NCBI GenBank assembly: GCA_051294375.1
Contig: CM119265.1
Span: forward strand, 17,649,377-17,713,376
Source: Paraspadella gotoi
Lineage: Eukaryota > Chaetognatha
Reading direction: 5' to 3'
DNA length: 64,000 bases
In this document: one piece after another, positions 56,027-64,000 of the stretch
Layout: each line of letters starts with the position of its first letter
How positions within the stretch are numbered: position 1 is the first letter of the stretch
Notes under the pieces: model-generated
Database searches by the model: none
Told to the model about the DNA's origin: nothing
What the model saw: only the letters and a program-made list of their open reading frames with translations
Position numbers and translations under genes: made by a program

Positions 56027-57956
56027 TGTGTTCCCGAATTCTCTGATTTTGCGAAAAATCAATTATTTTTTGGTTCGATTTCATTTAAGATTTAAAGGTC
56101 CCGGAGTTTCCTTTTCAATATTTTAGAAAAAATCGTTCAGCTTATTATGAATATATTTAAAATTACCTAAACAGAATTACGGAGATGAACAAAGAAATTG
56201 CTTAATAGAAGAATATTGAAAAGTTTAATAAAAGAGAAAGAAAAAAGTTTAAACAGAGAAAACCTAATTCAAATAAAGGAAGTTTGTTTCGTTGCATCCT
56301 GCGAGTAGGAGATATTGGAACGGGGCCGGGGGTGTATTAAGCAGAAGAGCTTTAGGTCAATAAAAATCTAAGAATCCCAAATTTTTGTATTTTCGTCAAG
56401 AACGTGGATAATAACTTCTTTGTGCCTTTTTTTTTTCGCTCCCCTTTTTCTGTTCCATTTCCCCCATTCTGGCCATTTTTTTGTTTTTCCTTTTTTCATT
56501 TCCCCTTATTTTTTATAATTTTAGCTTTTAAGTTAACAACTTCTCAAGTTCTCCGCCCGCGCCAAGGCAACTGAGCATCGCCACCGCAGCAAAAAAATCT
56601 TTTTATTTCAAAAATTTAATGCCGTTCCGTTTCGTCCGTCATTGTGGTCGTCGTCGTCGTCGTTTCGTTCATCTTCTCAAATTCCCAGAAACCCCAACGA
56701 TCCGATTTCGGGTGATTTCACCAAAAATGCGGAAAAGAAAATTGGGTTCAAACAGATTTTCATCTCAGCGTCGTCGGCAATCGAAGTCGTACGTCGTCGT
56801 TATGTCGTCGTCATCATTCTTCGTCATAACGGAACATTTATAATCTGAAGACTTAATTGTCCTTTCGACGCAAGTTATTGACACGTAGACATAACGTAAG
56901 TTGGTGGGACGTGCAAAATAAGGCGTAAGTTGAAAGTTACATACAAAAATTGTGCTAAAAGTCAATGTGATGAAACAACATACCAAATCAGCTGGAATCT
57001 TATTTTGTGAAAGAATAAAATTCAAATTTTTATGTTTTTTTAATTTTCGCAGTAGATATACTTGTATATATAGTAAACTATCCTTTCATAAAATCTAAAA
57101 AATTCAAAAAATAGGCTTTTTAAACTTTTTTGAATTTGCAGATTTGGAAATTCCTCGGTCAAAAGTTGATTAAAGAAAAATATAAATCATTGTTTTAAAA
57201 ATTTTCTTTCATTAAAGTGTTAAAAAAGTTAAAACAAACTATATTTAATATATAAAAAGTCTAATTTCCAGCTTTAAAATATCAGGGCTCTTTTTTCAAA
57301 TTTTTTGACCGACTTAAATGAAGGAATTTTTTCAAAAAGAGTTATATTTTTCTTTTTGTCAACTTTTTATGAAAATCTCTAAAATTCTGCAAAAAAATCT
57401 TAGAAAAAACTGTTTTTGTAAATTTTAACATTTATGGTTTAGTACAGTATAAATATGGGGCCTATACGCGTAAATTGTAAAAATTTATATATAATTTTTT
57501 TATTATATAATGTTCATTAATATAATATGTTCGTCCTAATTTTAAGAAGTTTCAAATAGAAGTTAAATTTTAAGAAATTTTTACTACGCCCTTAACGGTG
57601 CAAAGTTATATGTCAATCTATTCCATTGAGGGCTACAACGATGAGACCGAGCAACGTGATTATGATAGGAGGTTCAAACCGTTGAATTAGATTCCCTTCT
57701 GCGATATGCGGCGTCACGTGCCCGAATATAGAAAAAAACAATGATGACTCTTAATTGATTAATAAATTAATTTAAAAAAAAAGGGCCTTTTCTCTATAAT
57801 AATACATCGTCGTCCTATCGATATCGACAATTCGGTGGGAATTGTATTGATTAATTGACAGCGAAAATCTGGTCGGTTCTCGTCGTCGTCTTATCGTTCG
57901 TTTCGTCTGTCGTTGGATCGGTCCTCTTGACGTGTCGTTCGGTCGTTCGTCCCTTA
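56027..57956 (+). repeat. Tandem duplication, copy 1
   Basis: Direct repeat of 57957-59090. Blocks 56027-56917 and 57598-57956 align with copy 2. The 56918-57604 interval is an insertion. A TCG-rich patch (56640-56665 and 56768-56825) is shared but varies in length. The Ser-rich open frame of copy 2 is broken here by indels. Confidence 0.9.
56918..57604. mobile_element. 687 bp insertion with TIRs and a 7 bp target duplication
   Basis: GTGCAAA at 56911-56917 recurs at 57598-57604 across the insert, and copy 2 has a single GTGCAAAG (about 58769). The termini are inverted: TAAGGCGTAAGT at the left and the reverse complement of TAAGGGCGTAGT at the right. The body is AT-rich with no long frame. 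Inference: a non-autonomous DNA transposon. A 7-8 bp duplication would fit hAT or similar superfamilies, but the terminal bases do not settle which. Confidence 0.8.
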
Positions 57957-59090
57957 TGTGTTTCCGAATTCTCTGAATTTTTCGAAAAATCAATATTTTT
58001 TTGGTTCGATTTCATTTAAGATTTAAAGTCCCGAGTTTCCTTTTCAATATTTCTAGAAACAATCGTTCAGAATGCAATATTTAAAATTACCAAACAGAAT
58101 TACGGAAGATGAAACAAAGAAAATTGCTTTATAAGAATATTGAAGTAATAAAAGAGAAAAGAAAAGTTAAACAGAGAAAACTAATTCAAATAAAGGAAAG
58201 TTTGTTCGTTGCATCTGCGAGTAGGAGAATATTGGAAGGGGGGGGGGAATTAAGCAGAAGAGCTCCGGTCAATAAAAATCTACGAATCCAAAATTTCTTG
58301 TATTCCGTCAAAACGGATAATAACTTCTTTTGCTCTTTTTTTTCCCCTTTTTTCTGTCCATTTCCCATTCTGACCATTTTTTTCCTTTTTTTCATTTCCC
58401 TTATTTTTATATTTAGTTTTAAGTTACAACTCTCAAGTTCTCGCCCGCGCCAAGGCAACTGAGCAATCAGCCACCGCAGCAAAAAAATCTTTTTATTTCA
58501 AAATTTAATGCCGTCCGTTTCGTCGTCATTGTGGTCGTCGTCGTCGTCGTTCGTCATCTCTCAAATTCCCAAAACCCAAGAATCCGATTTCGTGATTTCA
58601 CCAAAAATGCGAAAAGAAAATTGGGTCAAACTGATTTCATCTCAGGCGTCGTCGGCATCGTCGTTATCGTCGTCGTCATCATTTTCGTCATAACGGAACA
58701 TTTTATCTTCGACTTAATTGTCTTCGACGGGAAGTTATTGACCGTGACATACGTAAGTTGGTGGTACGTGCAAAGTTATATTCATAATTCGTTGAGGTAC
58801 AAACGATAAACGAGCAAAGTGATTTATGATAGGAGGCTTCAAACGTGGAATTAGATTCTTTGCGATGAATGCGGCGTCACGGCCCGAATAACAAAAAAAA
58901 ATGATGACTCTTAATTGATTAATAAAATTAATTTTTAAAAAATGGGCTTTTCTCTATGTATATACTTCGTCGCCCTTCAACGACAATCCGTGGACTGTCA
59001 TTATTAATGACGCGATCGTCGGTTTCTTCGTCGTCGTCTTCGTCGTCGTCGTCGTCGTCTTCGTCGTCGTCGTCTTCGTCGTCGTCCTTG
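57957..59090 (+). repeat. Tandem duplication, copy 2 (empty site)
   Basis: Starts TGTGTTTCCGAATTC, matching TGTGTTCCCGAATTC at 56027. It contains a 61-codon Ser-rich frame at 58508-58693 (with SDFVISPKMRKENWVKLISS in the middle) that copy 1 does not keep intact. It ends in a longer TCG tract. Confidence 0.9.
59023..59088. repeat. (TCG)n tract with TTC interruptions
   Basis: About 20 TCG/TTC triplets. The copy 1 counterpart (57880-57900) is much shorter. Confidence 0.95.
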
Positions 59091-59269
59091 ACGCAGTACT
59101 TTAAGCCCGGCTCTGCAACGGTTGAGATTTCGTGTAACTAATAGTCGGAGAGCAGTGAGGCGAAGCCGACTTCCTTCTCAGCTCAAGGCTCCACTCCTAT
59201 GGGATTTTTGTTCACCTCCCTCGTTGGAGTGACGGCATTGGTTTCAGTCTCTGGATTCAACCCTTTCTC

Positions 59270-59477
59270 NNNNNNNNNNNNNNNNNNNNNNNNNNNNNNN
59301 NNNNNNNNNNNNNNNNNNNNNNNNNNNNNNNNNNNNNNNNNNNNNNNNNNNNNNNNNNNNNNNNNNNNNNNNNNNNNNNNNNNNNNNNNNNNNNNNNNNN
59401 NNNNNNNNNNNNNNNNNNNNNNNNNNNNNNNNNNNNNNNNNNNNNNNNNNNNNNNNNNNNNNNNNNNNNNNNNNNNN
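59270..59477. other. Assembly gap, 208 N
   Basis: Run of N. Confidence 1.
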
Positions 59478-59553
59478 TTTCCTTTATCTCTATTTTATTA
59501 AATATCTTTTATATGTTTTTTGTATGAAATCTTTTTCAAGATCGCGAGGATCT

Positions 59554-59613
59554 TCTAAGTCTAAGTCTAAATCTAAGTCTAATTCTAAATCAAAATCTAA
59601 ATCTAAGTCTAAA
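59554..59613 (+). repeat. Hexanucleotide repeat TCTAAG/TCTAAA, about 10 units
   Basis: CTAAGT, CTAAAT and CTAATT variants in a 6 bp register. It encodes alternating Lys-Ser in the plus-strand frame 59524-60300, but that frame then crosses a CT microsatellite and is not credible as a whole. Confidence 0.9.
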
Positions 59614-59947
59614 TTTCGGCCGGTTTGCGACAACGAGGCTCATCTGAGTCCGAGTCTCAACCTCTTCCCAGCGACCTCACTCAAGCGCCACCCTCTCCCC
59701 TCAGTAAACCGCCTGGCTTTGGTTCCCGGTCTCTCGGGAGGACTTTTGTTCCAATTTCGTCGAACGAAGGATTTCAACGAGCGACCACCAACGACAATGA
59801 CGGCGACAATACCAAAACAAATAATTATAATTTCGGGGCGTGGTAGAAGTAAAGAGTCGAATATTTATAAAATGAAGAAGAGTTTAAAGAATTACGGTAT
59901 TTTATTTTATTTTATTATATTGTATCTCATTTCATTTAATTCAATTG

Positions 59948-59949
<2 letters not shown>
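59614..59949. other. Short stretch, no gene supported
   Basis: Continues the Lys-Ser frame through normal-complexity sequence up to the CT tract. A short coding exon cannot be excluded. Confidence 0.4.

Positions 59950-60020
<71 letters not shown>
59950..60020. repeat. (CT)n microsatellite, 71 bp
   Basis: Uninterrupted CT run. Confidence 0.97.
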
Positions 60021-60022
<2 letters not shown>

Positions 60023-60587
60023 GCTCTCTCATTGTCTCTTTCGCTTTTTCTCCGGAAAAAGATGTTTTTGGATCAAATTTCCCCGATTCTCGGAAGCAAC
60101 AAAAAAAAAAGATGATAACGAACAAAAACATAAACAAAAACAAACAAAGGGCGACGACCGGCGGCGGGAGAAGAAAGAAAAATAAAACTATGCAAAAAGG
60201 AAAGAAAAAGGAAAGAAAAGGAGAGAAAACAAAAGAGCATCTCGTGAGTCTGAAGTGGAGACAATCGTCCCTCGGGGCGAAGGGACGGAAGATGGCATAA
60301 CGATAACCGCCAACGGGGATTTGTTTCACGGGGGGGGGGAAGAGAAAAGAGGGAAAAGATGGAGAGAAGAAAAAAGTGAAAAAAAAAGAGAAAAACGCAG
60401 TGAGACGGAATGATATACAGACGGACGGGACGAGAAGTCGGGACCCACTTTTCGATGTTTGTCAATGTTTGTAACTTGTTTATTTTTTAATGTCTTGTAT
60501 CAAGTTTGAACTGAGATGGAATTTTTAAACAAGACAATTTCGTGAGGTTGAAACTTTTTCTTTTTTTCGTGGACAGACCGGAGTTTG
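60021..60587. other. Intergenic stretch, no gene seen
   Basis: A-rich then mixed sequence, up to a large gap. Confidence 0.5.
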
Positions 60588-61381
60588 NNNNNNNNNNNNN
60601 NNNNNNNNNNNNNNNNNNNNNNNNNNNNNNNNNNNNNNNNNNNNNNNNNNNNNNNNNNNNNNNNNNNNNNNNNNNNNNNNNNNNNNNNNNNNNNNNNNNN
60701 NNNNNNNNNNNNNNNNNNNNNNNNNNNNNNNNNNNNNNNNNNNNNNNNNNNNNNNNNNNNNNNNNNNNNNNNNNNNNNNNNNNNNNNNNNNNNNNNNNNN
60801 NNNNNNNNNNNNNNNNNNNNNNNNNNNNNNNNNNNNNNNNNNNNNNNNNNNNNNNNNNNNNNNNNNNNNNNNNNNNNNNNNNNNNNNNNNNNNNNNNNNN
60901 NNNNNNNNNNNNNNNNNNNNNNNNNNNNNNNNNNNNNNNNNNNNNNNNNNNNNNNNNNNNNNNNNNNNNNNNNNNNNNNNNNNNNNNNNNNNNNNNNNNN
61001 NNNNNNNNNNNNNNNNNNNNNNNNNNNNNNNNNNNNNNNNNNNNNNNNNNNNNNNNNNNNNNNNNNNNNNNNNNNNNNNNNNNNNNNNNNNNNNNNNNNN
61101 NNNNNNNNNNNNNNNNNNNNNNNNNNNNNNNNNNNNNNNNNNNNNNNNNNNNNNNNNNNNNNNNNNNNNNNNNNNNNNNNNNNNNNNNNNNNNNNNNNNN
61201 NNNNNNNNNNNNNNNNNNNNNNNNNNNNNNNNNNNNNNNNNNNNNNNNNNNNNNNNNNNNNNNNNNNNNNNNNNNNNNNNNNNNNNNNNNNNNNNNNNNN
61301 NNNNNNNNNNNNNNNNNNNNNNNNNNNNNNNNNNNNNNNNNNNNNNNNNNNNNNNNNNNNNNNNNNNNNNNNNNNNNNNNN
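60588..61381. other. Assembly gap, 794 N
   Basis: Run of N. Frames across it are artefacts. Confidence 1.
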
Positions 61382-62264
61382 AGTGTTACGACAGCGAAGG
61401 CATGGACGATTGGTTCAGAAAGGAAATGAGTGTCCTTTGCTGTCGGGGGGCCATTGGGGCCATTGGGGCCTGCAAGCAGAGAGGAAAGTGGTTTGAAAGG
61501 CTGGCACAAATTTTGTCTTCGTAAGGAGAAGAGAAAAGAGAAAGGGATGGTGAGTGTAAGACTCTAAGTGGGAAGTGGAAATTGGCTTGAGAAATAGGAA
61601 CTGGGATGTGAGAGAAAACCAAAGCAAATTAATATAATAGTCGGTGAAAAAAAAAGGGAAAAAACTAGATCATTAGCGACCGTCATAAAAAGTTGAGAAA
61701 AAAAATAAAAAGTCAGAAAAAGACAATTTTGACTTAAGTGTGGGTTGAATAGAAGTAAAAAGTAACTAAAAAGAAACGAAATGAAAACGTGGCGATGAAA
61801 TGGAGTGAAGAGAAAAAGTGAGGTTAACTTTTCTTTACTTAGGGATAAAGAGGAAGAAAATATCATGGGGAAGTCAAATGCCAAGATGCAATCAAGCTTC
61901 GCTATGCAGCAAATAACAAGTAAAGTTTGGGTAAGAAAATCGTTTTTAACAATGATATTAGATCGATGAACTCACACCAAAACTACATCATTCAAACCGT
62001 AAGAATTGAGTTAAATAATCAATAAAAAAAAATGTCAACTTTTTGGCTAAGAAAAAAAAAACTACTACTTTGAGTTCCCAGCAAAGAAACGTCTAAAGAC
62101 GCGTTTCCCCCGAAAAAAAAAGGGTTTTTTAATTGGCTCTTCTTTTCGCCTCCTTTTTTTGAAAAGAAAAAAAAATTCGCGGTCGCCCTTCAAGTGTGTC
62201 CGTCTGTCCGTCGGTCCATCTTTCCTTAACTTATTCCATCTCTTACCTACTTTTCCTTTCACCC
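61382..62264. other. Intergenic stretch, no gene recognised
   Basis: Includes a 10 bp tandem duplication, CCATTGGGG twice (61451-61470). Otherwise AT-rich. Confidence 0.5.
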
Positions 62265-62267
62265 TTC

Positions 62268-62300
<33 letters not shown>
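62265..62300. repeat. (TCC)n triplet tract
   Basis: TCC and TCT units seen directly. Confidence 0.93.
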
Positions 62301-62803
62301 GCACGCGCGACGTGCAGCTGCCCTTTCCTTGTTTTTTTTTCGCGGGCGTCTGAGATTCGCCCTCCTCTCCCCTTCCACCATCTCCCTCCACCCTCTTTCC
62401 TCGTAATCTCTCAAATTTTCATTCCTCGCTGTTTTCCTCTTCCTCTTCCACTTCCTCCCCACTTTTTTTCCACTTCGTTCTTCCACTTCCACGCGCGGGG
62501 TTCTCGAGTTCTTTGCCTCGCAATTCACCTCCACACAAATTTGTCTAAGATCCCTCACCCCCAAAGCCCTTCTTTTTTAGAATCTTATTTCTTCCCTTCT
62601 CCCACCGACCCACCTTTTCTATTCTCATATATTTCGGGTTGGATTTTCTACTTCCCTTTGCCCCAGCTGAAAAAAAAAAGACTTTTTTTTTTTCTTTCGA
62701 AATTTTTAATTCACGAAATTATTTTTCTTTTCATTAAAGTCGAAATTTTGGGAGAGAGAGAGAGAGAGAGAAAAAAAAGGAAAGTTCGTTTCGGAGGAAA
62801 GAG
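62301..62803. other. Pyrimidine-rich stretch, no gene supported
   Basis: The plus-strand 222-codon frame at 62196-62864 is low in complexity (Ser, Pro, Phe, Leu) and built on C/T bias. A short GA run lies at 62753-62770. Confidence 0.5.
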
Positions 62804-62841
62804 CCAATCGGCGGTCGAAACTCGATGGAACTTTAGCCAAT
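62804..62841. promoter_or_regulatory. CCAAT-box pair next to a GA tract
   Basis: CCAAT at 62804-62808 and 62837-62841, 33 bp apart. The arrangement resembles 3216-3251, which also neighbours a GA tract. Confidence 0.3.
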
Positions 62842-63137
62842 CAGAGAACGAAAGGAGTTCGTGACTATCCAAATACAGGCTCCGAGATAATCCTTTTCAA
62901 AAGATATCAAACGCTGAATTGACAAAAGCCTCTGTCTTTCTCTCTTTTTTTATTCCTCCGAGTCGCTTTCTTTTTATTTCACTCTCTCTCTCCCTCTCTT
63001 TATGAAATAAAGTAAAAGAAAAAGCCCCCAAATTATTCAATTCTTTTGTGTTCGTTTCAATTCTTCTTCTATTCATCGCCGAAAAAAAACTTCTTCCCCG
63101 AAATCTGAGGGATAAACGATGAAAAATTCTCGTATCT

Positions 63138-63138
<1 letters not shown>
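62842..63138. other. Short unannotated stretch
   Basis: Mixed sequence, nothing recognised. Confidence 0.5.
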
Positions 63139-63173
<35 letters not shown>

Positions 63174-63231
63174 CTCTCTCCTCTCTCTCTCTCTTCTCTC
63201 TCTCTTCTCTCTCTTCTCTCTCTCCTCTCCT
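63139..63231. repeat. (CT)n microsatellite, interrupted
   Basis: CT and CTT units seen directly. Confidence 0.95.
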
Positions 63232-63779
63232 TTCCTTCTAAAGGGTGAGCTACAATTTTCGGACCTCACTTTAATTAAATTTCGATTGGTATATGTCATT
63301 TCGCTCTTTCTTTATATTGCGTTCGCCTTATAAACGAAAATTCCGGCTTTGAGTTTTCCATTCCATTCGCCGCACTTTTTACTTTTGATTTTTTAATCTA
63401 ATAATCTATTTGAGGAATTTTTTTTATTAATTTGTATATATTTCAGTTTTTATGTAAGCCTTGAAATCCTTTTTCCTCTTTCTTTTCTTTTGTCCTCCTC
63501 AATATGTTATTTCATTATTTCTTTTGCGTCTATTCTTCATTTTTTACCCTTGAAAAATTCCCTCCTTTTTTTCTCCTCCCTTTCCACACTTATCTTCCTC
63601 AGTCTTTCTTTCATTCTTTCCTCCATTTTTTTTTCGGTTTCACTTTCCCGCCAATTTTCAAACTCTCGCGGTTTTTGTTTCCTCTTTTTTTTTCCTCTTT
63701 TTTTTCTTTTTCGGTGATCGAAGTTTGATTAACGATTCGAGTCTCGGAAAAGAAGCAGACGCCTTTCGAAGGGGGGGTG
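63232..63779. other. T-rich stretch, no gene recognised
   Basis: Low complexity, pyrimidine-biased. Confidence 0.5.
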
Positions 63780-63816
63780 GGGGAGGAAGAGGAGGAAGAG
63801 GAGGAGGAAGAGGAAG
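63780..63816. repeat. (GGA/GAA)n tract
   Basis: GGA and AGA triplets seen directly. Confidence 0.9.
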
Positions 63817-63894
63817 ATAACGCGAGGCCTTTAATCGTCGAGTACTCGAGGTAGTAATAAAAGTAATTGACTGGAAGATTCGCGCTTTGTCATC

Positions 63895-64000
63895 GTTTGT
63901 CGTCGTCAACGTCGTCGCTTTCGTCGTCTATAAAATCGTTCTCGAGTGGCGCGGTCTTTGTCATAGGCATCGTCGTCGTCGTCATGGTCGTCGTCGTCGT
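63895..64000. repeat. (GTC)n triplet tracts running off the window end
   Basis: GTC units at 63899-63930 and 63970-64000 with short interruptions; the last tract is cut by the window edge. Confidence 0.9.

Noticed and set aside
62196-62864. 222-codon plus-strand frame
   Set aside because: Composition (Ser, Pro, Phe, Leu) follows C/T bias; it starts and ends in low-complexity sequence.

Overview
The window looks like a gene-poor, repeat-rich piece of a metazoan nuclear genome, most likely an invertebrate (an arthropod is my guess; nothing in the sequence fixes the species). The reasons are the absence of dense open reading frames, many GA/CT, AAAG, AAT and TCG microsatellites, CpG-containing CCAAT/E-box clusters, tRNA-derived SINE copies, small TIR transposons, and about 27 assembly gaps (runs of 10, 25 or estimated-length N). 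I found no protein-coding gene that I can name. Most open frames are microsatellite translations (SLSLSL, RERERE), frames running through N, or chance frames. A few weak exon-like fragments are listed at low confidence.

Layout. 1-3550: microsatellites and two CCAAT-rich promoter-like clusters (1905-2060 and 3190-3260). 3550-22204: the main structure, an 18.65 kb imperfect palindrome whose two arms (about 8.9 and 9.7 kb) match in inverted orientation right up to an axis at about 12473, with no spacer. The arms differ by many small indels and by several blocks, the largest about 2.1-2.4 kb (14400-16760, present only in the right arm). A 917 bp TTAA-flanked TIR transposon is intact in the right arm, cut in the left arm, and present a third time at 47131-48096. 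22498-22550: three TCACGTGA palindromes spaced 21 and 23 bp. 26702-26839: a long hairpin. 27383-28625: copies of a dispersed repeat that also forms the outer edges of the palindrome. 30293-33468: a second, smaller inverted duplication whose left arm is interrupted by two tRNA-derived SINE copies. 34-36.7 kb: dense TCG, GTT and GA tracts and a minisatellite. 36.7-40.3 kb: mostly gaps. 42.8-48.4 kb: AT-rich, repeat-derived sequence. 51-53 kb: a compound ATGT/ATTT/CTTT tract and long AAAG and AAT tracts. 56027-59090: a direct tandem duplication in which copy 1 carries a 687 bp TIR insertion flanked by a 7 bp target duplication, while copy 2 preserves the empty site. 59-64 kb: further TCG, CT and GGA tracts.

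The genome-scale story is duplication and transposition rather than a gene pathway. The palindromes and tandem copies could be real segmental duplications, divergent haplotypes joined by the assembler, or both. The arms differ by blocks of hundreds of bases in unique sequence, which a simple fold-back read does not explain; the spacerless axis is nevertheless a classic warning sign of assembly error.
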